Shown here: in pieces, positions 36,039 through 49,311 of the stretch
Numbering within the stretch: position 1 is the stretch's first letter
How the letters are laid out: the number at the start of each line of letters is the position of its first letter
Assembly: GCA_002946415.1 (NCBI GenBank)
Contig: NJPS01000012.1
Span: forward strand, 62,001-126,000
Direction of reading: 5' to 3'
Length of the DNA: 64,000 bases
Source of the DNA: Rutstroemia sp. NJR-2017a BVV2
Lineage: Eukaryota > Ascomycota > Leotiomycetes > Helotiales > Rutstroemiaceae
Notes under the pieces: generated by a model
The model's database searches: none
What the model saw: the letters and a program-made list of their open reading frames with translations, nothing else
What the model was told of the DNA's origin: nothing
Translations under genes and position numbers: made by a program

Positions 36039-36964
36039 TTACGCATTCCTCCTGAATTTCGCTGGTATATTCTGATCCACAACCGACATCTTGTCCAAAG
36101 CCGCAACTCTCTCTGCCTCGTCCTCTAGCTCATCGTGTTTCTTGAAATGCGCGATATCCTCGGGATGAATCAGGTCTTCTTCTTTGGTGTTCTCGTCATG
36201 GTATCTATTGTCCATCAGTTAGCATAGTCCCAATTCCAAGATTCAAGCGCAATTCCATCTCAATCCCAATGTCCCTTCTTTCCAATTCCCCCACAAATTC
36301 CAGCTCCCAATCTCATCTCTAAACCCATTCCAGCTCCCAATCCCACAACCAAAACAAGTAAAACTATACTCACTTCTCCCAATGATGAATCTCATACTCC
36401 ATCTCAATATCCCAATGATGCCCCGGACCTAATCCAAAATCCGGCAAAAGTCCAGGACTCCCTCCTTCTCCGCCCGACGTCGAATATCGATCCCACTCTT
36501 CCTTCTCCACAGCTCCGTTCCGGTTCGTATCCATTAATCTCAGTATCTCTCTGATCAGCTCGTCCTTCTTTCCTTGAGATACATCTTTTGCCGTTTCGTC
36601 TTCCATGCCGTAGAACTTAAGGATTTCCGCTTGGTCCCAGAAGCCGTTGCCATCGAAGTCGTGAAGCGTGAAGAAGGAGCGCGGGTCGAAGTTGGCGATG
36701 TGGTGTTCTTCTGTTGGGGGTGTTAGGATGGGGTTGATTTTGCGGTGTTGGAGGAAGGGGGAAGGGAGGAGAATAGGAGGGCAACGAAGAGGGAATGGAA
36801 AGGTAAGCAAGAGAAAAACGAAAGGAATACATACCGGCCATATGTCTAGTTCCCCAATCCGCATCTGGATCAACAGTCAACGGTTTCTGATGCGCGCCGC
36901 CATGCGCAATTGCCAACCCAGCCCAAGTCAACACCGCCCCGATTCGTAGAGTTCGTGAGAGCAT
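36039..36964 (-). CDS. Secretory-pathway EF-hand protein, Ssp120/nucleobindin-like
   Basis: Exons 36964-36835, 36710-36374 and 36204-36039 give 210 residues. The N-terminal 20 residues (MLSRTLRIGAVLTWAGLAIA) are a signal peptide. Two EF-hand loops are visible, DFDGNGFWDQAE at about 61-72 and DTNRNGAVEKEE at about 102-113, both with good Ca2+ ligands. Between and after them is the GPGHHWDIEMEYEIHHWEKYHD stretch characteristic of fungal Ssp120-like proteins, crossing the second splice in frame. The C-terminus is a charged helix (HPEDIAHFKKHDELEDEAE). In yeast Ssp120 cycles between ER and Golgi with the Emp46/47 cargo receptors, so a Ca2+-dependent role in glycoprotein export is likely. Introns show CTAAC-type branch sites. 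It shares a 313-bp divergent promoter with ORC6. Confidence 0.85.
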
Positions 36965-37277
36965 ATTTATCAATCAATCGACCCCGTGTATTAAACCTCT
37001 AAAAAGAAGAACTTAAACGTAGAATTATAAAGTTACAGTAATCGAACGAAAAGAACAGGAAATGTGGTCGCAAGTAAAAATCCTATGAATTCCTATCTTA
37101 TCCCTGAGACAACGACAACGACCGCGCGCGCCCCCATTTATTTAAGCTTTCAGGGGTAAGCTCCGGGGACCGACGTCAGCTTGGTGTGGTACGGACAGGG
37201 ATTTTCGGCTTCAGGACGCGACAAATTGATTGTTCTCAAGTATTTACAAACACAGAAATTACAACACGCATGCGAAA
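36965..37277. promoter_or_regulatory. Shared divergent promoter of the EF-hand gene and ORC6
   Basis: Only 313 bp separate the two ATGs, so both promoters must lie here. A GC-rich block with GACCGCGCGCGCCCCC is at about 37119-37134, and AT-rich DNA flanks it. No TATA box stands out. Binding sites are not identified. Confidence 0.5.
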
Positions 37278-38661
37278 ATGAACAAAGCAATTGAACTCGT
37301 CCTTACGAATCTCATTCCTCGACATTCTGGTGCTATTCCTCCTGCCTTGCTCGATCTAAGTAGTTCTCTACTCGCACAATCCCGAGTCAAATGCTCGCTG
37401 AACGCAGAGCAAGAGATTGCTCGTACGTATGCTTGTGCGCATATAGCTTGTGAGAGGTATGTCTTGATTCTTTGCTTTCCCTGCCTTATCTGACGTTACT
37501 TTCTTTTCCTTCCTCTCTCCTCTCTAGCTCCCATTCACAAATTCAAATCGCACCAAAAAGCTAACAATCAACAGACTCAAAACAACCCTCAACCTCCCCA
37601 AAATCGAGCCGCGGCCCCCAGTGCCCCCCTCCGTCTACAAAAAACTCTACGCCTACCTCGAAAGCACCCTACAATCCGGCACCCCACGCAAACGCACCCG
37701 CCACACCGATGATATCCCCCGCAGCGGCAGCCACCTGAGCACACCCAGCCGAGCGCAGAAACGCACACCCGGCCGCAATGACACTCCTATCAAAAGCGCT
37801 CTCCCCACACCGCAAAGAGGTACTCCGTCCAAGGGGCGAAGTCTCGCGGGCTTCCGCACCCCGAAAAAGGGATTAAAATTCGAGAAGAGGGATGACAGTC
37901 GTATACCGAGATGGATTACGGTGGTGGGGAGGGAAATGTGTAGAGAGTTGGAGACGGACGATGCGATGGCGCATATGCTTGCTGGGGTGGAGAGTTTGGT
38001 GTGGTTGGATATGGAGAGGGGAAAGGGAGCGATGATGGGGAAATGGCCGGCGTTGATGATAGCTGTGTGGGCGCATGTGCGGAAGAGGTTGAGAGAGGTG
38101 GGCGCGGATGGAGAGGGGGTTATGATGACTAAGGAGGAGTTTGCGGAGTGGAGGGGGGAGGCGCTTGGATTTTTACGCGGGGTGAGAACGGATGAGGGGG
38201 TGAGAGGGCGGGTGGAGAAGGGGGCTGGGGGTGAGGAGATGGGCTGGAAGGGCTGGGATTTACCGTCTGAGGAAGAGGAGGAAGATGATGAGGGGAGGAA
38301 TGAAAGGGATGTTAATAATTGGATGAAAGAAATAAATACACAGGGGTGGTTGGATATGGATTGGTACTATAACATCACATCCACTTCCGCACACGCAAAC
38401 ACGAACGCAAATTCTAGATCAGCCTCAGAAGAAGCGGAAGAAGGAACGGAAAGAGCGCTTGTGCGCGAAGACGAGATGCGCTATGGGTTAGGCACGATGA
38501 GGCAGAAAAAAGTAGATTATCTGACGGAGGAGCGGAGAGCGGCGTACAAAGTTTGGGAGAGGAGGATGAGAGCGGAGATTGAGCGGAGGATGGGGGAGGT
38601 GGAGCAAGAAGGTCAGAAGAGGAAGGGTGTGGATAGAGGAGCTGTTGCTGTTGCTGCTTGA
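37278..38661 (+). CDS. ORC6: Origin recognition complex subunit 6
   Basis: Exons 37278-37456 and 37575-38661 (118-bp intron, GTATGT...AACAG) give 421 residues. The first ATG is at 37278. Residues 1-85 match the Orc6 N-terminal cyclin-like fold (MNKAIELVLTNLIPR, then LNAEQEIARTYACAHIACERLK, PRPPVPPSVYKKLYAYLE), and the splice lies within this match. A basic, Pro/Thr-rich linker (SGTPRKRTRH, TPSKGRSLAGFRTPKKG; about 100-170) offers SP/TP sites for CDK control. A second helical domain follows, then an acidic coil. Orc6 is part of the six-subunit complex that binds replication origins and helps Cdt1 load MCM helicases. Length fits filamentous-fungal Orc6. Confidence 0.85.
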
Positions 38662-41600
38662 GATGGCAAGATGGGGAAGAATTTACAGAGATAGATATAG
38701 ATATAGATACCCATAAAGGAACCAGCGGAAGAACGAGAAGGGAAGAATGAAAATGAAATGAATGGAACTTAGGTATAACTGCGTCAGAAACGAAGTCTCA
38801 AATACCAAAAGGAAAGAAGGTTCAGTATTGGATGAAGCTATTCAAGGTTTAAGTGCGATTTTGTATGGTATTTCTTCAGCGATCCGGATGAGTGAGCGGG
38901 TGCGTAACCAACCTTCACTGCTGGCTATGTTATAAATTAAATTTTATTCCTATTGCTATATTCATTTTCAAGAGGAAGACGAGAAATACAGGACACAACA
39001 GAATAGATATTCCCCCTCCCATAGACCTAGGCTCGATATCTCATTCTACAGTGTAATAGAGTATAGTATAGTAATATTGAAGTCGAGTGATAAGTTATCT
39101 TATTTTCTTCTACTGTGCTATGCTATTTCTTTGTTGGCGATGGTGTGATGGCTTATCACGTCAACTTCACTCATATTTCTTGTTTTCTGTTCAGAAGGAG
39201 CACATCTACTTCAACATCCCAGGGAAAGAGGGGTACTGATGAAAGGGTACGGAAGCAAGAAAGAAAGGGTCGGGAAGTGGGGGATATCTGTCTTGGTTGG
39301 GTTGTTGAGTTCATGTTGATGTTCGATGTTAATATTGATGGGGGTAGGGCAGGGTATATGGCGTTGAAAGTCAATAACCTGTTTCTGCCTCCCATTAGTT
39401 GTGTTGAGAATGAGGTGTGGTTGGTTGTTGATTCCTTGATTCTTTTACTACTAGGTCTAGGTAGGTGGATGGATCTAGATCTCAATACAAGGTCTGCTTG
39501 CCATTGTAGGTAGTTAGTGATGATACGCTGACTGCCTATTAGATTTCGGGCTTCAGGCCTCGGTGAGAGAATGACAGACTAGATGATTGAAGGTCTTATG
39601 CCGATGTAGTATGCCGGCGGGGAAAGCGTAAAGGATTGCGGGGTGCTTGCTTGCTATGATAGTAACATGTACTCGTGCGCGTTTGCCAACGACAAAAGTA
39701 GTGGTAGCGAAGTGTGGAGTGTGGTGTAGTCAGTCGCAGTGACAGATGGGGTGGTTACACAGTCCCCTTCATATTGCATCACACTTTTGATCGTCACTTC
39801 GTACATGCATCAATAGTATATCATCTGATGTTAAGCTCCGAAGCACATCATCACACAAGGTAAAAAAGTCCATATAAGGCGCCGTGCCGTCCAATCGATG
39901 TGATGGTCTTGCAAGGAACGGGCAATTGTGGTTTAGCCTAATCAAAAAAATGAGGCTGGACTCGCGGTTGAGATACCCGTGTAACGGTGATTATCAGGGA
40001 TATTGACCGCAAAATCAAGATCAGGATCAAGGTATCTATCTGAAGTCTGACTGCAGATAGACAAGAACGCTTGATGGATTGGCATTGAAGTTAGGTTTCG
40101 GGGACTAGACCGCTTCTCAGAAATGCTCCTAGGCCTTGATTCTGCATAACATTGAGCATCATGGACTTATATAATGACTTATATAGCGTATACGCGTCAC
40201 TCTTAGTTTGTACTTCGTACTCGAACTTAATACAGTAGGCAAAATAGCTGGACTAATTATAACCACGCGTTACTAACGCTTTGTCAAACGGTCTTGCAAA
40301 ATTTGAGGCGAATTATCAATGTAAATGTGACGAGATACTGCTAGGTACTTGAAAACGTCAAAGTGTCTCGGAAGTATATATGCAGCTGACTAGTTTTTGT
40401 GCCGATGTTTCCACATGTTCACCGGCCACGGTCGGACGCTCTTGGCCGGCAGACGCATGGAGGGTTGGGCAGAGGAAGGGAAATTGAACAGCTACCGTAT
40501 TGCCGTGCGAATGAGCACTTATGTAGTATGAGATATCACCGGGGAAGCTTCTGCAAGCCGGAGAGAAAAGAGTTAAAGTGCCGCGCAGTAGTGGGCACTG
40601 GGTAGTACGGAGCAGAGTGACATGAAGAGTCTAGACCGAGCAGCTAGGGAAAACTCGGCAGGGGGAAAAGTAAGGCTGATGATCGCTTGTAACGCTTGCA
40701 AGCTCGACGCGAGGCTATAACGCCGGCGGAAGCAAGCACTGCGCGTTAATAGCATTGCATGAATCGTTGCTCAGCCTGGTAATGGTGATGGGAAAGAATA
40801 TCGAAATGGAGTATGTGCGCTTGAGACTAACTAGAGGTGTTTTTGGCGATGCAGGACTTTTATGCACGCTTGGACAAAGTTTGAGTCCGTGCTGTAGAAA
40901 CATCTGCACGAGCCATGCGAGATGATGGAGCTCGCCGAGCGTAGTAAGCATAGGAAAAGATGGAGATTGGGAAGGACTGGTTTGTGTGTGTGTGAGAGAG
41001 AATGCATCTGGATCTTTGGTGCCCAGAGACGAGAGGGAGGACCGTAGGGAAGGAGGGACGACAGGACCCTAGACTTAGAGTTGTGTACAAACGCCGGTAA
41101 TGAATGATACGAATCAGTTGAAATATTCTCCGGATGACTGGGTGTTTCCTGCCGCCGTGGGTTCCGTAAAGAAATGAGATCTGCATTTGCGATTTGCAAT
41201 GCAGTTATATCGTCGGCTGCTCAGTGCTTATAGCGGAAGTCAAATAACAACCAACATACCATGTCAACAAAATGAGTTTCCCTTATGTTTGTTCATTTCT
41301 GCTTGCTTGCTTGCTTTTTGGCTCGTAAAAACATATGTGAAGGGGTGCTCGTAGATAGCCGGCCAATCTCATCTTTTTTACTTGGACCGGCTTTGATCCG
41401 GACGGGATGAGAGACACGGTTGGTGAAATACCGCTGGTTGTGAGATACTGTACCGCATATGGGATCAATCAAAGCGTGCATATATACCTTGAGGGAGGAT
41501 GTGATGAATGCAAGTTGATGTCTTTCGGCCGAGTATATATGGAGTTGCCTAGTAATGAAATGGAGTAATGTAGTTATGAAGAAGTGACGCTCATCACCGT

Positions 41601-43921
41601 GCACTGGTGCAGAGAATACGGAATAAGCGACGCATAGATGTCTTACAGGAGTAAAGTCAGAATAGCGGCATAAAAAGTTAACCAAAGATTTCCCCCACTC
41701 CACGTGTGCTTCAATCCGCCTTTTACCTAGTTGAGATCGATGAAACACAGTTCGACCCAATATAGGACATTTAATTTCCGTACGGTCTTGCACATCTAGG
41801 CTTTTTAAGTTTCATTCCTCTTTTCTCTGCTCCGTCGCAAGCGCTCGATTCCATTTTCGCTGACCGTTTACGTTCGCTCGCCCACCTTTCTTGTCTGCAT
41901 CGCTTACTTCTGATAGGATGGCGGATCTCGCATTAGTTTCTCGACTACAATGGCCCTCCTAACCTGCTTGAGCAACATGTCTGTAGTACCTGGCGGGCAA
42001 ACCGGGCGTACCTTGAAGAGGGACGGCTTGGCTGATGAATCTGGGGACTTGGATAGCCAATGGGAATTGTCAATTCATCACCAGTCGTGCACCAGTAGCT
42101 GCAGGTGGTTACACCAAAACGAAATGTGCCGCTTCCTTTCAATGATCTCGAAGGAATTTCGGCACACACACCTTTCTAGAGGACTATCCCTTTCCCATCC
42201 TTAAGACTCCCCTCAATTGTATCAGCTAGTTACCTTCGTCTCCTTCAAAGGGCAAAGGGACTGCTACCACAAAGTTCAATCGTTTTTTCCATAAACATCG
42301 CCACATAATAAACAAACAACATTACAAATAATCCACTTCAAGGAGTTCCCGATGATCTAATTCTTAGCTGACAAGAATTCAGCATGGTTAATCCCCTTTT
42401 GGGAATAGATAGTTGCGTGATTGGAGGAATTGATCAAAAGGGAGTCAAATCTTCTTACCTGGACGATTATCTGAACCCCGACCCCCTTTCAAAGTCTGGT
42501 ACGCATCCCAGATACAGATAGGCACAAATCCACACGATAGAGTACAAGCCCATCCTGTGTCCTTGCCGCCTCGTGAATTTGTCGCTTGGATTCCCCAAAG
42601 GATTGCTAATCGCCGGATGGGTGGCTACAAGTACAGAGAAAAGCAGGCGTAGACATGGGCGCAGGTTCCCAAATCCATGGATTTTATGTTCGGCGATCGT
42701 ACGATATGTCTACATACTGTACTGTGCGGGCGCAGGTGCAGGTGCAGCATGTAGGAACTGCGTGGGAAACCCAAGACAGCAGGTTAATGTAGGTACCTGG
42801 TCGTAGGGCCACATGCGTGCTTTCTCTGCTGTATGTACCTACTACCTACATCTGCAACTCGCTGATCACTGATTGTGGGAATGAACGTTAGTGAAATGGG
42901 AAAGGGGAACTACTTCCCCTGATGAGAACGAACGTCTTGTTGTCTATGGATGTCTCCTGAAGGAAACATTTCTCTTCTCGCTGGTGTACAGCGGCTGACT
43001 TGGTAGGAGCGGAAGCCACTGATGACTGCAGCCAAAGATCTTGTTTATGAACGCCTCAAGGATTTGTGAATGTCCACTTGCCTCTCTCTTACGAAGCTGT
43101 ACGTTGTACCTGTATATCTCTTAGCTAGAGTGGGTTGTCTTTGGTTCGTTCCTCTTCAACCCCTGAACCTCCAGTAATAACTCTTCACTAGCGCCATGGC
43201 CACCTTCCTGCAGGCCCTGAACCCTCCCAGAAAGTGGAAGAGAAAGTCCCAGCCCAGCCAAGAGTGCCCACTCAAGACCTTTTTCGGGACGAATCGAATG
43301 TGCTTGTACTATCTTAACCGGCTGCTACCAATTGAATATCGTTTTTTGTGAATTCTGTACAGACATACTCATACTACTCATACTCAGTGCTCACTCTCAT
43401 CTCCAATACTACCTAATATCTGCCACCCTCACTCTTTATCTGTCTTTATCCTGTATCAGCATCCCTTTTATTCAAAACAAAAATATACTTACATTAATCC
43501 TTCACGTCTCAAGGGGAAGACAGTCAACACGCGACCCAAGAAACTTTGAGAGCGACCAGAGATCCCGTTGTTGCTGTGATTTGTGAATATAGACGCGTGT
43601 TTATTATCTACAACATTTCGCTTACAGCCTTGGTTGGTCAGACGGAAGGAAAAAAGAGAATACCTATCCTGGACAATAACAGGAGAACGCATTCAAAACT
43701 TTGCGGCTTTTCAGAGGGTTTAGGATTCATTCACCTTCACAGTACTTCTCTCTGACAAATGATTGAGGTCTGGTGAAGTCGAATCACTTCTTTATATCCC
43801 CTCCTCCTAATCACTTATCGCAAACTTTTAATCTTATTTATCCATCATCCTCCCGGCATAATACGAATATCTCAACAAATCCTCTGACACGTTTTGTCGC
43901 AACGAAGGAATCTCCAGAGCC
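38662..43921. other. 5.3-kb gene-poor region
   Basis: Between ORC6 and the kinesin gene. Frames of 60-166 codons exist on both strands (longest 41293-41793 minus) but none shows a domain, and the ORF density matches chance. Tandem GATATA near 38691-38708 and (GCTT)n near 41302-41317 are minor repeats. 43200-43921 is probably the kinesin promoter and 5' leader. Confidence 0.5.
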
Positions 43922-46900
43922 ATGGCCAGCTCTCCTCCAGAATCACCCCAGGTGCCTCTTCCTCGGCCTGCGAGTGCGATGACTCGACCTCCGAGGACCG
44001 CCAGCCGGATGAGCATGAATAGCAAGACTGGTGGAAGTAGGGCCTCGGATGAGGATGGCAAGACATCAGTTAGAGTTGGTATGTTGCGACATTCTTCAAA
44101 CTATCTGCCGCATCTTTTTTCGTTGCATGCTAACAAGACTCCCTTTTGCTAGCTGTCCGAGTGCGACCACCCCTTCGACCGACTGATCCCGGTTATGATC
44201 TCATTCCACAGCGATTTCAGCGGCCTATGGTACAAGTTACATCACCTACGAGTTTAGCAATCGATTCTCCGCAAGGGAAAAAGATATTCGTGTTCGACAG
44301 GGTGTTCAGTGAAGACGTTGACCAGGAAGGAATTTGGGACTATTTGGTCGAGAGCACAAATGCGTTCATCCAGGGATACAATGTCTCTATGCTGGCATAT
44401 GGACAATCTGGCGCTGGAAAGTCTTTCACAATGGGAACCTCGGGCCCAATAGAGCAAGACAAGCCCGAAATAATGGGTGAGTTCGAAAATGTCACACTTA
44501 GCTGGCACCAGTCTGCTACACAACATTCAATGGTGTGTGCGAGAAGGGAAATAAACTGACCGAGATGGGATTTAGGTGTTATTCCACGTGCGGCCATTGC
44601 ATTATTTGAAAAACTCGAAGGCGGGCGACCGCAGCAGTCCAATCGAAATTCAATGACTGGCCTTAGAGCGCCCACGAGATATTCCACGGTTCCCAACAAT
44701 GTGCCGGCGAAGGAAAAGGATTGGACGCTCAAGGCCACTTATCTCGAAATTTACAACGAACAACTCCGCGATCTGTTGGTTCCAGAACATACACCAAGCC
44801 ACGAGCGCGAAGTCGTCAGCATTCGAGAAAACAACAAGGGACATATTCTACTTACCGGGCTCCACCAGGTAGAAATCAATTCGGTCGAGGACATGATGGC
44901 GGCGCTGAACTTTGGGTCTTCAATTCGTCAGACAGATGCTACTGCAATCAACGCCAAATCTTCTCGATCTCATGCTGTGTTCAGTTTAAATCTGGTTCAA
45001 CGCAAGCCCAAAGGTGCACAACCTTCCGAAAAGCGATTTTCCGTCCCACTAGAAGCAATGACTGGCGCAGAAAGCATGGTAACAATCGACAGCAAACTAC
45101 ATTTCGTCGATCTGGCCGGTAGCGAAAGATTAAAGAATACCGGAGCGCAAGGAGAACGGGCGAAAGAGGGCATTTCCATCAATGCCGGTCTCGCCAGCTT
45201 GGGCAAAGTCATTTCCCAATTATCGTCTCGTCAAGCCGGATCCCACGTGTCGTACCGGGATTCAAAGCTCACTAGATTACTGCAGGACTCACTTGGGGGT
45301 AACGCTATCACTTATATGATTGCATGTGTCACGCCAGCCGAGTTCCACCTTAGCGAAACCTTGAATACAGTGCAGTACGCTCAGCGCGCCCGTGCAATTC
45401 AAAGTAAACCACGCATTCAACAAGTCTCAGATGAGAGTGATAAACAAGCTGTCATTGATAGATTAAAGGCAGAGGTCGCGTTCTTGCGAGAACAAATTAG
45501 AAGCAACGAAAGCGGGGGCGATCGTCGTGGTAAGACTACTAGCGAGAGGCCTGAGCGACAGAACGAGCGGGAAGTGGAGCTTCAAAATCAATTACTTGAT
45601 ACGCAGGAAAATTACACGGCCCTCAGTCAACGACATGCTAAATTGATCTCGGAGCTAGCTAGAGCCCGGGATGATGAAGCGGCTGACAGCCAAAATTTCG
45701 AGAACACGTTAGGTGACAGTGCCACAGAAAGACTAAAACGCTCGAACAATTTTGCTGAAGCGGTTGAACAAGTAGTTCAAGAGTACGAGAAGACTATTCA
45801 AAGTCTTGAACATTCTCTTCACAATACCCGCTCCTCCTTATCAAACACCGAAACCATTCTTCTTGAAAAAGAGAGCAAGTGTGCCTTGGTTGAGACACTG
45901 AATCAACAACTTCAAGCACGTCTGGCGAAGCTAACCGACCGAGAGGCTACCACCGAAGATTATCTGCATGATCTGGAAAAGCGGCTCGACAGCCATACTT
46001 CAGGCGAAGAGAAGAGTTCGACGATCATCATGGAGCTCCGGAAAGAACTCGCTCGTGTCCGTGAGAACGAATCCAGTTGCGAAGATTACATTTCAACGCT
46101 CGAGGAACGCTTGGCCGAGGCTGACCAAGATGCTGAGTTGATGCAACGTGAAATCGATCGTTTAGAGCACGTCATCGAACGTCAACGCAGTCTCGGAAAG
46201 TTAGACAACCTCCTCTACGAGCTGGACAACATTCACGAAGGCAAGAATGGCGATGGAGAATCCAAAGCCGTCAACGGCAACAGAAACACTCTTGATATGG
46301 CTAAGCACCAGAGTCTTTTGAACAGAAGAAGTCACAAGAGCATCATCTTGGAGAATGAGGATGAGTTGGAGGATGGTGTCATGGTAAGCCCTGCGAATGA
46401 AGAAAGGCCTGAGATGGACGGTCCTGCCGATTATGGGCAATCAATCGAAGAGCAAACCATTGGAAGGCCGCTCAGCGAGCAGATCAACGGCGAATATCCA
46501 CCACCAAGTCCGGCGCAATCGAAATTCGTTGAAGATAAACTAGAAAGCGTAACCCAAGAGCTCGTCGATTTGAGGGTGGAGCATGAGGCTACTGTCAGCG
46601 AATTTGACCTATTGTCAGCCAAGTATGAGGAGGCCCTTCGCACCCTATCCGAGCTTCAGGACGCTGTCGATGAGGCCCGCCATCCTGGTCTGCGTGATTC
46701 TATTCTATCTGGACCAACGACAAGACCGACTTCTTTTTTAGCAGACGCGAGGGTGAACGAGCTAAAGGATGGAGGACAATATTCATCCTCGCGATCGCTC
46801 TCATCGGAGCTGTCCTCGGCTGGGGAGCTACCCAGTACATTGGAAGAATCTGATGCCGAGGCTGCTACTAAGACTTCGCGGGGGGTTACTCCTGAGATTG

Positions 46901-49311
46901 AGATCAGTCAAGATTCAGAGCTACGAAGGTTAGATGCCGAAAGAGAGGAAGCTCAGATGAAACTTGCCGAAAAGTATGCTGCATTGGAAGCAGAACACGT
47001 CGCTGCACTTGATCTGGTAGAGGAGCTGAAAGCCGAGGTCTCTAAGGCAAGAATGAACGGTGACGGCCCATCTCCGCGCTCCGGCACTCCTGTCATCCGT
47101 CGTAAATCGAGTCAGAACGTCATGATTATCGATCGCGCACACCGATCTTTCGCATCTATGAGAAACATTGCCGCCGAAAATTTCGAGAACAACCCCGATG
47201 TCATGGCAAGTTTCGAGATGCAATTGAACACTGCTATGCATGAATTACATACTCGCTCGGAACGGATCCAAGAACTTGAGGCTGACGTGTCAACGGCTAA
47301 GAAAGAGCTTGAGACTAAGTCGACAATGATTACTGGTTTGACTCGAGAGCGCACAAGTATGAAGTCGTCCCCTCTGGATATTTCAGTTGTCTCTGCTATG
47401 CAAGATCAGTTAATTCATAGCGAGAACCAACTTCGCATGCTTCAAGAGACACATGGTGCACGTGAAAAGGAATTGCTTGACGAGATCGAGTCTCTGCGAG
47501 CATCTGTCGCAGGTCGTCCAGTCACAAACGGCCACTCAGTCAGAGAGAATTTGGAAGGTGCCGACCCGAATAGGGAGAGCAGAATCGCGGAGTTGGAGGC
47601 TGAATTGGCGGACTGGGAAGGAAAGCACCAGACTGCCCTGTCATCTATGCAGACGTCGCAAAAGAATTTTGAGTCTACAATTACCAATTTGGAGCAGCAA
47701 CTGTCACAACTCAACAGCACTGGGGAACAGAGGAACAGCGATGCTGAGCAACATCACAGCCGTGTCTCTGATCTCCAGAGAGAAATCGATGAGCACAAAT
47801 ATGCCGTTGCGGCCAACGCTACTCGAGTCGCAGAGCTTGAGCTAGCTCATGCGACTGCCCGTGCCGAACTCGATGAGGCCCTTCGATTCAAGAGCATTGC
47901 TGCAGCTGAGGTCCAAGGGCACAAGTCACTGGTCTCTATATTGCAAGATCAAATTGCAGAACATGAAAATATCGTCAAGATCCACCAAGATGGACTTGCT
48001 CTGTTGCACGAAAACCATGCTAAGGAGATTGAAGAGATCCATGCCACTCACCAAGCAAACCATGAGGTTGAAATTGCGGACCTGAATGCCAAACACCAGG
48101 AGCGCATCAACACATTGGAGAGGGAGCTCACCGACGCTCGTGACGACCTTACCAAGGTCGCTACTCAGGTTGCATTTGCGCTTGGTGTAGATGTCAGCAC
48201 AGAGAAGTTACAAGACCGAATTACCGATCTTCTCGCAGATCAAAAGGCTTTGGCCCATGAGCAAAGCAGATCCAGCGAGCTTGAAACCTACACCAAGGAG
48301 CTGTCCACGATTAATGATACCATCATGAAGGAGCTCGAGACTGTCAAGGCCGAACTCGCTGCTCTTTTAGTCGAGACAGCTGATGGTCCCAGAGTCAGAG
48401 ACGAGAATGCTACTGTTGCAGATCAGTTGGCGGCCCTTAAGAAGGAAATGCACGAATTGGAGACAAAGAACAAGAAGAACTCAAGACTTGTGGAGGAACT
48501 CGAGGACCAGTTGGCTACTAACTTCGATGAACATCAAGCAGCAAACAATCGTCTTTCGACACTTCAGACCGAGAGAAACGCTCAATTAGATGAAGCAAAC
48601 AACAATGCTCTTCGTGCCCAGACCGAATTGGAGGCGATCAAGGAAGAATACGCCACGCTTCAGGTAAAGTTTGTTAAATCTTAGGTATCTAGTATTCGGC
48701 TAACAATATTATAGGCCAAGTTTGATGAAGTTTTGCAAGCCGACTCTGGCGCTAAGCGCTCTAACTCGATTACCTCTAGACTTCATAAGTCAGCATCTGT
48801 CACCTCTCTTCCATCACCGCCTCCTGCCATTCCATTGCCGCCTCTACCTGGAAGCGCTGCTGGTGCCGTTGGCGCTCCCAACACATCTGTTCCACCAACT
48901 CCTACTCAAGGTAGCTTCAACAGCCGCAACAGTAAAGACATCGCCAGCTCTCAGATACAAGAAGACCAAGAAGCTCGTATCCGCACTATCGAAAAGCACC
49001 TATTCGCCGAGAAGCAACTTACAAATACTTTGGAAGAAGCTCTTACCGATTTAGAGAGGCAGAGCAACAAGGTCAAGGCCGATTGTGACGCCTGGCGAAA
49101 ACGTGCTGGTGAACTTGAACAGGAACTTAAGGAAGCGCAAGAGAAGGCGAAGAATGGTGACGCCGAGAAGGAAAACCGATGGAGCATGTTACAAGTCGAA
49201 GAGGAGAAACGCAAGAGACGAGAAGCAGAACTTGCAAGAGCTCATCTCGAGGAACGTATGAATGCTTTGAACAGCAAGAAGAAGAAGAAGGGCAGCTTGA
49301 ATTGTTTCTAG
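43922..49311 (+). CDS. N-terminal-motor kinesin, kinesin-4-like (KIF4/KIF21 type)
   Basis: Exons 43922-44078, 44153-44476, 44576-48663 and 48715-49311 give 1721 residues; all four join in frame. The motor (about 50-425) starts AVRVRPPLRP and has P-loop GQSGAGKS at 136-143 (a fungal variant of GQTGSGKT), switch I NAKSSRSH near 286 and switch II DLAGSER near 339, followed by a neck at LNTVQYAQRARAIQSKPRI. About 1200 residues of near-continuous coiled coil follow (two main breaks around 620-700 and 860-900 with Ser/Pro-rich loops), then a proline-rich patch (SLPSPPPAIPLPPLPG), another coil, and a Lys-rich end KKKKKGSLNCF. There is no FHA or PH domain, arguing against kinesin-3. It should be a plus-end microtubule motor dimer; cargo is unknown. 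The subfamily is my best guess. Confidence 0.9.

Noticed and set aside
41293..41793. 166-codon minus-strand frame
   Set aside because: No domain or compositional signal beyond what a random frame gives; it sits in a gene-poor interval.
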